Assembly: GCA_910577585.1 (NCBI GenBank)
Contig: CAJTNN010000035.1
Span: 1-19,250, forward strand
Direction: 5' to 3'
DNA: 19,250 bases
Origin: an uncultured Muribaculaceae bacterium
GTDB taxonomy: Bacteria > Bacteroidota > Bacteroidia > Bacteroidales > Muribaculaceae
The position numbers and the translations under genes were made by a program. The first letter of the stretch is position 1. Each line of letters begins with the position of its first letter. The notes beneath the pieces are model-generated. The model was not told where the DNA came from and did not search any database. It was given only the letters and a program-made list of their open reading frames with translations. Of this stretch, positions 8,208-16,127 are shown piece after piece.

Positions 8208-9428
8208 TCAGTCCACCTTATGAAGGTCGTGACCCATGCGCTCTTTCTTGGTGTGCATGTAGCGCTCGTTGTAGGGGTTGGGAGCCACCTCGAGGGGCAC
8301 ATTCTCCACAATCTCCACTCCGTAGCCCTCAAGGCCTATGCGCTTCATGGGGTTGTTGGTCATAAGGCGCATCTTGGTGATGCCGAGTGAGTGGAGTATT
8401 CCGGCGCCCACACCGTAGTCGCGCTCATCAGCCTTGTGGCCGAGATGCAGGTTGGCGTCGATGGTGTCAAGGCCACCCTCCTGCAGTTTGTAGGCTTTGA
8501 TTTTATCCATCAGGCCTATGCCGCGCCCCTCCTGGTTGAGGTAGATGATGGCGCCGCGCCCCTCTTTCTCAATCATCTTCATCGCCAGATGCAGCTGTTC
8601 GCCACATTCGCAGCGGCGTGAACCGAAGATATCGCCGGTCATGCACGAAGAGTGGACTCTGACGAGCATCGGCTCGGCCAGTTCGGGGTCACCTTTCAGC
8701 AGGGCTATGTGCTCAAGGCCGGTGGTCTTCTCGCGGAATGGGATGAGGCGGAAGTGACCGTAGGCGGTGGGCATATCCACCTCTTCTCCACGCTCGAGAA
8801 GGTTGTCGTGCTTGAGGCGGTAGGCTATCAGGTCGCGGATTGAGATGAGTTTCAGTCCCCACTCATCGGCACGTCGGCGCAGCTCGGGCAGACGTGCCAT
8901 CGACCCGTCGTCGCTCATTATCTCCATCAACGCGGCGCAGGGCTGAAGGCCTGCGAGGCGCGCAAGGTCGACGGCTGCCTCAGTGTGGCCTGCACGCTGC
9001 AGCACTCCGCGATCCTGGGCATAGAGTGGATTGATATGGCCCGGCCGACCGAAATCCTCAGGCTTGGCCTCGGGGTCGGCAAGATGACGGATAGTGTTGG
9101 CGCGGTCCTGAATCGACACACCCGTAGAGCATCCCTCGAGCTTATCGACTGTCACTGTGAAGGGGGTGCCGAGCACCGATGTATTGTCGTTTACCTGACG
9201 CGGCAACTGCAGGCGCTCGCAGGCCGACAGAGTCAGCGGCACACAGAGCACTCCACGCGCGTTCTTGAGCATGAAATTGACGTCGTCGGGGGTAATCTTC
9301 TCGGCGGCGATGATGAGGTCGCCCTCATTCTCGCGGTCTTCGTCGTCGACTACCACCAGGAATTTTCCGGCGCGGAAATCCTCGAGCGCCTCTTCGATTG
9401 AGTCAAGTTGTATCTTTTCTTTGTTCAT
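8208..9428 (-). CDS. ribBA: Bifunctional 3,4-dihydroxy-2-butanone 4-phosphate synthase / GTP cyclohydrolase II
   Basis: This enzyme opens both branches of riboflavin synthesis: ribulose 5-phosphate to dihydroxybutanone phosphate, and GTP to the diaminopyrimidine precursor. It has 406 residues. The N-terminal RibB domain (about 8-205) carries DDEDRENEGD at 28-37, TGVSIQDRANTI at 102-113, and RAGHTEAAVDLARLAG at 145-160. The C-terminal RibA domain (about 210-400) has the zinc cysteines C262, C273 and C275 in SCMTGDIFGSRRCECGEQL, the GTP-binding QEGRGIGL at 299-306, and TNNPMKR at 357-363. Both halves look intact. The loop reads GRPGHINPLYAQDRGVL, a variant of the commoner PGHIFPL..GGVL. The gene follows rsmD by 42 bases on the same strand. 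No FMN riboswitch is visible in that gap, so flavin feedback at RNA level is not supported here. Confidence 0.97.
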   Translation of the reverse strand: MNKEKIQLDSIEEALEDFRAGKFLVVVDDEDRENEGDLIIAAEKITPDDVNFMLKNARGVLCVPLTLSACERLQLPRQVNDNTSVLGTPFTVTVDKLEGCSTGVSIQDRANTIRHLADPEAKPEDFGRPGHINPLYAQDRGVLQRAGHTEAAVDLARLAGLQPCAALMEIMSDDGSMARLPELRRRADEWGLKLISIRDLIAYRLKHDNLLERGEEVDMPTAYGHFRLIPFREKTTGLEHIALLKGDPELAEPMLVRVHSSCMTGDIFGSRRCECGEQLHLAMKMIEKEGRGAIIYLNQEGRGIGLMDKIKAYKLQEGGLDTIDANLHLGHKADERDYGVGAGILHSLGITKMRLMTNNPMKRIGLEGYGVEIVENVPLEVAPNPYNERYMHTKKERMGHDLHKVD

Positions 9429-9470
9429 ATCTTATGTTTTTCAGGTCTTTTGGGATTATCATCAGTAGAA

Positions 9471-10070
9471 TTATTCACTTTGCCGGGCATCGGCGTCAGC
9501 TGCCGCCGCATCCTCTTCATTATCTTCAGGCGCTGACCCGACTCTGAACATCGAGAAGTTGACACTGCCATACTCGCGGCGCTGAAAGAAGCCGGGCAGT
9601 TGCGAGAAGTCGCGGGTGCCTGAGTGCTCGATTATCACCAGAGTGCCGGGCTTCACAAGGGCCGAGCCCAATATGAGCGCGGGCACCTCTTCAAAGCGCG
9701 GATGATCGTATGGCGGGTCTGCAAACACGATGTCGTAGCCCATCCGCGATCCGGCGATAAATTTGAACACATCACCCTTTATGAGACGCAGATGCTCGTC
9801 GCCGAGTTTCTCTTTCACACTCTTTATGAAGGATGCCTGCACGGGGGCCATCTCTACGGCGGTCACCTCTGAGGCGCCACGCGATAGAAACTCAAAGGCG
9901 ATGGCGCCGGTGCCTGAGAAGAGATCGCACACCTGCTTCCCCTCGATATCCTCGAGATTCTCTATCACATTAAATATATTCTCGCGCGCGAAGTCTGTGG
10001 TGGGACGCGCGGTGATGTTTTTCGGAGGGTCAAATCTCCTCCTGCCATATTTACCTCTTATGATTCTCAT
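9471..10070 (-). CDS. rsmD: 16S rRNA (guanine(966)-N2)-methyltransferase
   Basis: A 199-residue SAM-dependent methyltransferase that modifies G966 of 16S rRNA during 30S assembly. The start MRIIRGKYGRRRF and the ARPTTDFARENIFN block at 21-34 are typical RsmD. The SAM-binding loop DLFSGTGAIAFE is at 49-60, the acidic strand end AVEMAP at 71-76, and the catalytic DPPY at 118-121. The last 20 residues form a low-complexity acidic/alanine tail (EDNEEDAAAADADARQSE) that is not part of the fold. Its start lies only 14 bases from the stop of the DUF3822 gene, so the two are surely one transcript. This pairing recurs in Bacteroidota. Confidence 0.95.
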   Translation of the reverse strand: MRIIRGKYGRRRFDPPKNITARPTTDFARENIFNVIENLEDIEGKQVCDLFSGTGAIAFEFLSRGASEVTAVEMAPVQASFIKSVKEKLGDEHLRLIKGDVFKFIAGSRMGYDIVFADPPYDHPRFEEVPALILGSALVKPGTLVIIEHSGTRDFSQLPGFFQRREYGSVNFSMFRVGSAPEDNEEDAAAADADARQSE

Positions 10071-10084
10071 TCAAGTCTCTCCAA

Positions 10085-10975
10085 TTAATTATCGTTGCAT
10101 GCTTCGGCATCACCCTCGGTCATGGCTTGCTGATTGCGCTCTATCAGCAACTCTATGGCCAGCGGGAGCCCTGAGCCGGCGGTGAGCGCCGGGAGCTTGA
10201 GCATCTCTCTCGACCCGCAGCGCTCTTCGAGCATAAGCATTACCGCCTCGCAGGCCTCGGCATCGCCGGCCATGCGCAGTTCCACCTCTGCCGGAGCTAT
10301 GCCGTAGAGGTCAAGAATATTGGTTATCGCCGCCGAGAGGTCAGCCTCTGAAGCATATGCGGAGGTGGCCACGGATAGCAGCGCTTCGCCCCGGAATAGG
10401 AGCATGTCGGCCAACCCTCCGTGATAATCAACATATATCCGGAACTCATGGTTGGCTGGGCGCCTTGCAAGATTCTCAACCAGCACACCCTGGTGGCAAC
10501 GCATACGCGCGCCGGGGAGCGTGCGCGCCATGAAGCCCTCGAAGCCTTCGGCAAATGAATATATGGCCTCGAGCTCACCTACCCGCTCGGTCATCACCTC
10601 GCCACCGCTTGCGGGATATAACTTGGAGAATACACTCTCCTCGCGGACCTCATCGGCATCACGCAGATATTCGGCGGGCATCCATGCCACAAGCGGCGTC
10701 TCGACCACTATCTCCGTGGCGTAGTCGTCAAGCAGACTGGGATGCGAATATATCATCTTCTCTATATCGACAAGAAGGGTGTCGGCCGACATGGCAACAC
10801 CCGGCTCACACTCCCGGCTCTCTGCAAAGAGCCTCACCAAGGGGCGCGTCTCATCGGCCACATGCTGAAGATATGCCTCCATGCCGGTGAGAGTGATATA
10901 TATCATCAGCCGCCATTGCCCTGTGTCGGCAAAGTCGGCGGGCGATAATATGACTCCCGGATTTATCTCGCTCAT
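10085..10975 (-). CDS. DUF3822 family protein (function unknown)
   Basis: A 296-residue cytoplasmic protein with no signal peptide or membrane segment. I assign it to DUF3822 from overall sequence character (LVDIEKMIYSHPSLLDD, EIVVETPLVAWMPAEYL, HQGVLVENLARRP, FRIYVDYHGGLADMLLFRGEALL) and from its place directly upstream of rsmD, where this family is usually found in Bacteroidota. The function is not known. The strand-rich middle part followed by a helix-rich stretch with AITNILDLYGI suggests a compact alpha/beta fold, but this is a guess. It is the first gene of the minus-strand run through rsmD, ribBA and the S9 peptidase. The ATG at 10975 is preceded by an A/G-rich stretch (AGAGGAGAG about 15-25 bases upstream). 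No good -7 box is seen; TATAGAAA at about 11000-11007 is a weak candidate. Confidence 0.75.
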   Translation of the reverse strand: MSEINPGVILSPADFADTGQWRLMIYITLTGMEAYLQHVADETRPLVRLFAESRECEPGVAMSADTLLVDIEKMIYSHPSLLDDYATEIVVETPLVAWMPAEYLRDADEVREESVFSKLYPASGGEVMTERVGELEAIYSFAEGFEGFMARTLPGARMRCHQGVLVENLARRPANHEFRIYVDYHGGLADMLLFRGEALLSVATSAYASEADLSAAITNILDLYGIAPAEVELRMAGDAEACEAVMLMLEERCGSREMLKLPALTAGSGLPLAIELLIERNQQAMTEGDAEACNDN

Positions 10976-11129
10976 AGCTGTATATTATTCTCTCCTCTGT
11001 TTTCTATATTTTTCCGGCGGGGATGGCAATCTTGACGCCTCGGCATCCAGCCTCCCGGGCCTGCTGATTCGCCATAGGCCGATGCTGCGCCTGAGGCAGC
11101 CTCATCGGGGCGATTTACCCCCCTTGCGC

Positions 11130-11160
11130 TTGGTCAGGAGCCGGAATATGGCTATCTTTG
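11130..11160 (+). promoter_or_regulatory. Bacteroidota sigma(ABfr)-type promoter of the MATE gene
   Basis: TTG at 11130-11132, then exactly 20 bases, then TATCTTTG at 11153-11160, a perfect TAnnTTTG -7 box. The expected start of transcription is about 11164-11169. This falls after the in-frame ATG at 11148 and before the in-frame GTG at 11187, which decides the gene start. The divergent spacer 10976-11129 otherwise shows only a short GC-rich inverted repeat near 11092-11102. Confidence 0.75.
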
Positions 11161-11186
11161 CAAAGATAATCAAAAAAATTCAGACT

Positions 11187-12545
11187 GTGCAAACCGTATG
11201 CTATTCTGATAAGAAAATCAATCGCCTTATCCTGCGGTTGGCCATCCCGGCCATATGCAGCAATATCACTGTGCCGCTGCTCGGATTGAGCGACACTTTC
11301 ATCTCGGGCCATATGGGGGGTGAGAAGTTCCTGGCGGCAATCGCGGTGGGCACGATGATGGTGAATTCCATATATTGGCTGTGGGGATTCCTGCGCATGG
11401 GCACAACAGGTCTGACCGCCGAAGCCTTCGGGGCGGAGGACCATGAGGGTTGCCGCCGCATATTCACGGCGTCGTTTATGCTTGGATTCTTCTCGGGGAT
11501 GGTGCTCCTGCTGCTGGCATATCCGCTCTCACGACTGATTCTGGCCATTATGGACCCTCAGCCCGACACGGCCTTGCTTGCTGCCCGATATTTTATGATA
11601 TCGCTGGCGTCGGCGCCGGCTTTCCTGGCCACTATGGCTGTCAACGGATGGATGATCGGTCGCCAGAATACTCTCTACACCATGATTACGGCCATCACGG
11701 TCAATGTGGTCAACATTCTGCTGAGTTTTACGTTTGTATTCGCTTGCGGATGGGGATTCATAGGGGTGGCTACCGGAACTTCGTTGGCCAACTGGATCGG
11801 ACTGGGTGTGGCGCTGGCTCTGGCCCGCCGTATGGCCGCCGGTGAGCCTCTCTGGGCTCCGATGCGCGAAGTGCGGGCAAAGCTCGACCTGCGACGCTTC
11901 TTCCGCGTCAATTCCGACCTGCTGCTGCGGTCGGCGACACTGATGAGCGTATTCTTCGCAATGACGGCTTTCGCCGGCCGAATGGGTAATCTCGTGCTGG
12001 CCCAGAATGCGATTCTGATGCAGTTCTTCATGTTCTTCTCCTATTTTATGGATGGGTTCGCTTATAGTGCGGAGGCTCTGTGCGGACGATTCGCCGGAGC
12101 AGCCGACCGCCCCTCTATCGGCGCCACCATACGCGGTCTGGCGATGTGGAGCGCGGCGATGTGCGTCGTCTTCACCTTGGTTTTCGGCTGCTTCACACCT
12201 CAGATTGCCGCGCTGCTCACTGATTCTGCCGAGGTGGTGGCTCAAATCGTAACGATGCGCTGGGTGGTGCTCGCAATCCCGGTGATGTCGGCGGCGGCTT
12301 TCATTCTCGATGGGGTCTTCATCGGTCTGACCGACACGGCGCGTCTGCTGACATCGACTGTAGTGGCTATGGCGATATACTTTGCTGTCTATCTACTCAC
12401 CCCGCTGGCGTGTCCGACTTCAATTATAAATCATAACGCTCTGCTGTGGTGCGCTTTCCTCTCCTTTCTACTGGCGCGTGGCGCAGTGCTGGCAATATGC
12501 CTGCGCTCCTCAATCAGCCGACGGCTTAGCCGGGCAATGGAGTGA
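11187..12545 (+). CDS. MATE family efflux transporter (Na+ or H+ driven multidrug/metabolite exporter)
   Basis: An inner-membrane antiporter of the multidrug and toxic compound extrusion family, 452 residues from the GTG chosen here, with about 12 hydrophobic segments in two halves. The first helix block LILRLAIPAICSNITVPLLGLSDTFISGHMG is typical of the DinF/NorM-like group in Bacteroidota. Further family marks are WLWGFLRMGTTGLTAEAFGA, GWFIGVATGTSLANWIGL-like spacing in the sixth segment (GWGFIGVATGTSLANW), and FAYSAEALCGRFAGA early in the second half. The frame is open upstream to ATG 11148 and further to 10881, but the promoter lies over 11130-11160, so those starts would precede the transcript. 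GTG 11187 follows an A-rich leader of about 20 bases, which suits initiation in this phylum. Substrate is unknown. ispE follows after 107 bases. Confidence 0.88.
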   Translation: MQTVCYSDKKINRLILRLAIPAICSNITVPLLGLSDTFISGHMGGEKFLAAIAVGTMMVNSIYWLWGFLRMGTTGLTAEAFGAEDHEGCRRIFTASFMLGFFSGMVLLLLAYPLSRLILAIMDPQPDTALLAARYFMISLASAPAFLATMAVNGWMIGRQNTLYTMITAITVNVVNILLSFTFVFACGWGFIGVATGTSLANWIGLGVALALARRMAAGEPLWAPMREVRAKLDLRRFFRVNSDLLLRSATLMSVFFAMTAFAGRMGNLVLAQNAILMQFFMFFSYFMDGFAYSAEALCGRFAGAADRPSIGATIRGLAMWSAAMCVVFTLVFGCFTPQIAALLTDSAEVVAQIVTMRWVVLAIPVMSAAAFILDGVFIGLTDTARLLTSTVVAMAIYFAVYLLTPLACPTSIINHNALLWCAFLSFLLARGAVLAICLRSSISRRLSRAME

Positions 12546-12652
12546 TTGACACAGTATTTCCCGATACCTCCACCTACCTCCTCTCTCCCGCAAATAACCA
12601 AGTCCTAAACAAATACCGACTCAATCCGAAATAATTACCCGAATATATCCCC

Positions 12653-13630
12653 ATGCTTAAATTTGTCAATGCCAAAATCAATATAGGCCTCAATATCGTG
12701 GGGCGCCGCGAAGATGGCTATCATCTGCTCAATACCTTCTTCCTCCCCGTGGGATTGCGCAACGGCACCCCCACCAACCCCGAGCCCTTCGGCGACCTGC
12801 TCGAACTCACCTGCTCCACTCCGCAGATCCCCCCGAAGTCGGATGCGGTGAGCCACTCTGACTGCGGCCTCACATTCCTCTTCAGCGGCAACCGCACTGA
12901 TTGTCCTGCCGAAAAGAATCTTGTGGTGAAGGGAGCCTTGGCCTTTGATGAGGCGTTCCGCTCAAAATTCGATATATCGCTGACCGAATTTACCGGCCCA
13001 CTCACCCTATCTCTGATGAAACTCATTCCGGATGGAGCGGGATTAGGTGGAGGTAGCGCGGACGCAACATTCACGCTGCGCCTGCTGAATGATCTGGTGA
13101 AACAGCGTGTGGCGGCCCATCATGAGATGCGGATAAGCCCGTTTGATGACTCGGCACTCGAGGCTATCGCCGTCAGACTCGGTGCGGATTGTCCGGTGTT
13201 TGTGAAAAATACACCTGTCTATGCCGAGGGAATAGGCGAGATATTCTCTACCATTCAGTCCGACTCATTGACTGAACTCACATCAGGCCGTTATTGGCTG
13301 GCATTGGCCAAACCCGACCTGCATATCTCCACCCGCGAGGCTTTTGCCGGCATCACCCCTCGCCAACCTTCGCTCCCCCTCAGCGAGGCTCTACGCTTAC
13401 CCATCTCCCAATGGCGTGGGTGCATCACCAATGATTTCGAGGATTCACTCTTCCCCAGCTATCCCGAACTGGGCCAAATCAAAGAATCACTCTACGCATC
13501 CGGGGCTATCTACGCATCGATGACCGGAAGCGGAGCGGCCCTCTACGGCATCTTCGATTCGCGCCAGAAAGCCCTCGAAGCCCTCAGCCGGCTCGACACC
13601 CCCTTCAAGACCTTGATAATGCTCGCTTAA
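12653..13630 (+). CDS. ispE: 4-diphosphocytidyl-2-C-methyl-D-erythritol kinase
   Basis: A cytoplasmic GHMP-family kinase that phosphorylates the 2-hydroxyl of CDP-methylerythritol in the MEP route to isoprenoids. K8 in NAKINIGL and D179 in LGADCPVFV match the catalytic lysine and aspartate of E. coli IspE. The glycine-rich ATP loop PDGAGLGGGSAD lies at 126-137 and the third GHMP motif MTGSGAALYGIF at 290-301. At 325 residues it is 40-50 longer than most IspE proteins. The extra length falls in two places: about 36-90, a proline- and cysteine-containing stretch before the first core helix, and about 195-240. The reading frame is continuous, so these look like real insertions and not errors. 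It lies 107 bases after the MATE gene in a pyrimidine-rich spacer without a recognisable promoter, so read-through is likely. Confidence 0.93.
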   Translation: MLKFVNAKINIGLNIVGRREDGYHLLNTFFLPVGLRNGTPTNPEPFGDLLELTCSTPQIPPKSDAVSHSDCGLTFLFSGNRTDCPAEKNLVVKGALAFDEAFRSKFDISLTEFTGPLTLSLMKLIPDGAGLGGGSADATFTLRLLNDLVKQRVAAHHEMRISPFDDSALEAIAVRLGADCPVFVKNTPVYAEGIGEIFSTIQSDSLTELTSGRYWLALAKPDLHISTREAFAGITPRQPSLPLSEALRLPISQWRGCITNDFEDSLFPSYPELGQIKESLYASGAIYASMTGSGAALYGIFDSRQKALEALSRLDTPFKTLIMLA

Positions 13631-13707
13631 AGCACTTGCTGCTGCCCGCTTGATGCTCACTTAAACTATCCGACTCATTTAATTGTTGCAATATCAAAGA
13701 CTTTTCC

Positions 13708-13728
13708 ACTTCGGCTTCGGCCGGAAGT
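13708..13728 (+). terminator. Stem-loop after ispE with a TTCG tetraloop
   Basis: ACTTCGGC at 13708-13715 pairs with GCCGGAAGT at 13720-13728, with one bulged base, around the stable C(TTCG)G loop. It lies about 78 bases after the ispE stop. There is no T-run, so termination is inferred from stability and place. Downstream, ATCTGA (13803-13808) and TCAGAT (13815-13820) form a further short inverted repeat 31 bases before the grpE promoter element, possibly an operator. The rest of 13631-13850 shows nothing else clear. Confidence 0.4.
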
Positions 13729-13850
13729 CAGACCGTCGCCCATGAGCGGATCATTCAACTCCGCGAATGTGGCGAGATTTCTGACTTTGTGGCTTCTTAA
13801 TCATCTGACATTTATCAGATTATACCAGCAAGCCGCAAATTAACATTTTT

Positions 13851-13866
13851 TGGAATAGTTTTTGCA
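13851..13866 (+). promoter_or_regulatory. Sigma-54-like -24/-12 element upstream of grpE
   Basis: The stretch TTGGAATAGTTTTTGCA (13850-13866) has GG at 13852-13853 and GC at 13864-13865, exactly 10 bases apart, with TGG-A and TTGCA conserved as in sigma-54 promoters (TGGCAC-N5-TTGCA). The predicted start, about 12 bases after GC, is near 13876. That removes the upstream ATG at 13873 and points to ATG 13927. An alternative reading is a stretched housekeeping -7 box, TAGTTTTTG, for which I find no good -33 partner. Confidence 0.45.
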
Positions 13867-13926
13867 CATATTATGAAAAATAAAAACAATCGGTTTTTTG
13901 GCCGCAAGCGGTCGGAAAGGAATCAT

Positions 13927-14526
13927 ATGACACAAGATCAATTCAAAAATAATCCTCTCGAGGAGGAGAATCCCGGCGCTGCCCAGGCCCCTGAGGATGT
14001 GGCAGCCGACACTGCTGCCGAGGCTACTGAGGCTCCGGCTGATGAGGCTGCTGAGGCAACTGAAGCTGAAGAGGTGGATGAAGTCGGGAAACTCCGTGAG
14101 GAATTGGCTAAGGAGAAGAAGGAATACCTCTTCCTGATGGCGGAATTCGACAATTTCCGCAAACGTTCGTTGCGCGAGAAATCTGAGATTATCAAAAACG
14201 CAGGCGAGAATGTGCTTAAGGGGCTGCTGCCGATCGTGGATGACTTCGAACGCGGGCTCAAGGCTGCCGATGCTGCTGAGAACGCAGCCGACGTCAAGGA
14301 GGGTATGCAACTCATTTACAATAAACTGGTGAAATATCTCGCAGCCAACGGCGTCAAGCCTATTGACCCCGAAGACCGCGATTTCGATACTGAACGTCAC
14401 GAGGCTATCTCGGTTGTGCCGGTGCCTGATGAGGCTCAGAAGGGGAAAATCCTCGACACTGTGGAGAAGGGCTACATGATCAACGATAAGGTCCTCCGCC
14501 ACGCTAAAGTTGTCGTCGGACAATAA
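13927..14526 (+). CDS. grpE: Nucleotide exchange factor GrpE (DnaK co-chaperone)
   Basis: GrpE releases ADP from DnaK and so resets the Hsp70 folding cycle in the cytoplasm. The 199-residue form starting here has a disordered acidic N-terminus (about 1-50) rich in Ala, Glu and Thr, encoded by an imperfect GCTGAGGC-like repeat at about 14009-14070. A long coiled-coil helix follows with KEYLFLMAEFDNFRKRS, then the four-helix part LLPIVDDFERGL, and the beta-wing with the GrpE signature from HEAISVVPVPDEAQKGKILDTVEKGYMINDKVLRHAKVVV. The frame opens earlier at ATG 13873, adding 18 mostly basic residues. I prefer 13927 because it follows AAGGAATCAT, restores the usual length of about 195-200, and lies after the predicted transcript start. 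dnaJ follows 111 bases on; DnaK is not in this window. Confidence 0.95.
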   Translation: MTQDQFKNNPLEEENPGAAQAPEDVAADTAAEATEAPADEAAEATEAEEVDEVGKLREELAKEKKEYLFLMAEFDNFRKRSLREKSEIIKNAGENVLKGLLPIVDDFERGLKAADAAENAADVKEGMQLIYNKLVKYLAANGVKPIDPEDRDFDTERHEAISVVPVPDEAQKGKILDTVEKGYMINDKVLRHAKVVVGQ

Positions 14527-14554
14527 GAGGACCCCCTGCCGGAGATGTGCGCGT

Positions 14555-14573
14555 AAGCCCCACGGGGGTGCTT
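14555..14573 (+). other. Intercistronic stem-loop between grpE and dnaJ
   Basis: AAGCCCC at 14555-14561 pairs with GGGG and CTT at 14565-14573, with a two-base bulge (TG) and a three-base loop. No T-run follows. It could tune the ratio of GrpE to DnaJ or mark a processing site, but it is a weak structure and may be chance in GC-rich DNA. Confidence 0.25.
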
Positions 14574-14637
14574 CACCACGGCGGCGGCGCATGACTCCAT
14601 TCACCGACCAATTAAAGATTACAGGAGATTTCCAGAG

Positions 14638-15858
14638 ATGGCAGACAATAAACGAGATTACTATGAAGTGCTGGGGGTGGCCAAAGACGCCTCAGCCGAC
14701 GAAATAAAGAAGGCCTACCGCAAGAAGGCTGTCCAATATCACCCCGACCGCAATCCTGACGACAAGGAGGCCGAGGAGAAATTCAAGGAGGCGGCCGAAG
14801 CCTATGATGTGCTCAGCGATGCGGAGAAGCGCGCCAAGTATGACCGCTTCGGACATAGCATGGGCCCGCAGGGATTCGGTGGTGCCGGTGGCGCTGGCGG
14901 TTACTATTCGGGCGGCATGAGCATGGAGGATATCTTCGCCAATTTCGGCGATATATTCGGCGATATGTTCGGTGGCGGCGGTCACTATAGCAGCGGCTTC
15001 GGCGGCGGCTTCAGCGGCGCCACGGGTGGCGCTCCACGCCAGCATGTCAACAAGGGCACCGACCTGCGCGTAACCGTCAAGGTCACTCTGCGCGACATCA
15101 TGAATGGTGTCGAGAAGAAACTTAAAATACCCCGCTTCGTGGCCTGCGAGCACTGCAAGGGCACAGGAGCCAAGGATGGCACAGCCTTCAAAACCTGCGA
15201 CCGCTGTCATGGCACAGGTTATGTGACCGGTGTCACCCAGACAATGTTCGGCCCGCAGCAGACGCGCCACGTCTGCCCGGAGTGCAACGGCGAGGGTAAG
15301 ATCATCACCGAATCATGCACCTTCTGCCAAGGCACCGGTGTCAACAAGAAGGATGAGATCGTAAGCTTCAAGATTCCGGCAGGCGTTGAGGATGGCATGA
15401 CCCTCACTCTGCGTGGCCAGGGCAACGCCCCGCGCCACGGCGGCGTCAACGGCGACCTGCTCATCGTCATCCAGGAGGAGAAGGATAGCGAGCTTATCCG
15501 CGACGGCATCGACCTGATATATAATCTGATGCTCGACTTCCCCACAGCGGCGCTCGGCGGTTCGGCCGAAGTGCCCACCGTAGAGGGACGCGCTCGACTC
15601 AAGATCACTCCCGGCACACAGCCCGGTAAAGTGCTCAGGCTGCGCGGCAAGGGTCTGCCGAAGATGAACAGTTCGGTCAAGGGGGACCTGCTCATCAATG
15701 TGATGGTGTATGTGCCCGAGAATCTCACCGATGCCGAAAAGAGCGCCATCGAGAGCCTCAAGGAGCAGCCCAATATCGTGCCGACTGAATCCACAGCCAA
15801 GAGAATCTTCTCACGCCTGCGCCATATCTTCAACAAAGAGAATCGAGGCGAGCAATAA
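14638..15858 (+). CDS. dnaJ: Molecular chaperone DnaJ (Hsp40, type I)
   Basis: DnaJ delivers unfolded proteins to DnaK and stimulates its ATPase. All type I parts are present in 406 residues: a J domain at 1 to about 72 with HPD at 35-37; a Gly/Phe-rich linker at about 75-130, repeat-like in GGAGGAGG and IFGDMFGGGG; and four zinc-finger repeats with cysteine pairs at 170/173 (CEHCKGTG), 187/190 (CDRCHGTG), 213/216 (CPECNGEG) and 227/230 (CTFCQGTG). The C-terminal substrate-binding domains follow, with LTLRGQGNAPRHGG and LRLRGKGLPKMN. The length is slightly above the usual 375-390, from the linker and C-terminal tail. The ATG at 14638 has AGGAG about 13 bases upstream, a rare Shine-Dalgarno-like site in this window. 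It is the second gene of the grpE-dnaJ unit and ends at a strong terminator. Confidence 0.97.
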   Translation: MADNKRDYYEVLGVAKDASADEIKKAYRKKAVQYHPDRNPDDKEAEEKFKEAAEAYDVLSDAEKRAKYDRFGHSMGPQGFGGAGGAGGYYSGGMSMEDIFANFGDIFGDMFGGGGHYSSGFGGGFSGATGGAPRQHVNKGTDLRVTVKVTLRDIMNGVEKKLKIPRFVACEHCKGTGAKDGTAFKTCDRCHGTGYVTGVTQTMFGPQQTRHVCPECNGEGKIITESCTFCQGTGVNKKDEIVSFKIPAGVEDGMTLTLRGQGNAPRHGGVNGDLLIVIQEEKDSELIRDGIDLIYNLMLDFPTAALGGSAEVPTVEGRARLKITPGTQPGKVLRLRGKGLPKMNSSVKGDLLINVMVYVPENLTDAEKSAIESLKEQPNIVPTESTAKRIFSRLRHIFNKENRGEQ

Positions 15859-15893
15859 ACCCGCAAACGACAATAATAAATATGATAATGTGG

Positions 15894-15931
15894 TTCGCAC
15901 CCGCGCCTTACCGACGCGGGTGCGAATTTTT
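15894..15931 (+). terminator. Intrinsic terminator of grpE-dnaJ
   Basis: A perfect 12-bp stem (TTCGCACCCGCG at 15894-15905, complement at 15915-15926) encloses a nine-base loop and is followed by TTTTT at 15927-15931. It starts 36 bases after the dnaJ stop. This is a textbook factor-independent terminator. Confidence 0.93.
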
Positions 15932-15979
15932 AGAAACTTTTCAGCGCTCGCGGAATCAAGCTCTCAGTAAGAAGATAGA

Positions 15980-16011
15980 CGGGAATAGATACTATCGGGA
16001 ATAGATACTAT
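15980..16011. repeat. Perfect tandem duplication of a 16-base unit
   Basis: CGGGAATAGATACTAT occurs twice head to tail at 15980-15995 and 15996-16011 with no mismatch. It lies in the AT-rich spacer between the dnaJ terminator and the sigma-factor gene. It may be a recent slippage duplication or a pair of binding sites. Confidence 0.8.
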
Positions 16012-16127
16012 TATGCATGATTCTGATTGAATCAAAGCAACTTTTCATCTATATTGATGGATTATTCAATTTTTATTATTAATTTCACGTTTTTAAGTAT
16101 GTGACTGATATCCGGCATACTTATAGT

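Noticed and set aside
9429..9470. Possible FMN riboswitch before ribBA
   Set aside because: The gap is only 42 bases and contains none of the conserved FMN-aptamer blocks.
10881..11147. 89-codon N-terminal extension of the MATE frame
   Set aside because: It overlaps the divergent DUF3822 start, has no hydrophobic or family-like character, and lies upstream of the promoter.
13873..13926. 18-residue basic extension of GrpE from ATG 13873
   Set aside because: It sits at or before the predicted transcript start, is unlike GrpE N-termini, and a better start with AAGGA upstream lies at 13927.
14985..15191. Reverse-strand frames within dnaJ and other long genes
   Set aside because: They arise from codon bias in GC-rich genes, lie wholly inside well-supported coding regions, and show no domains.
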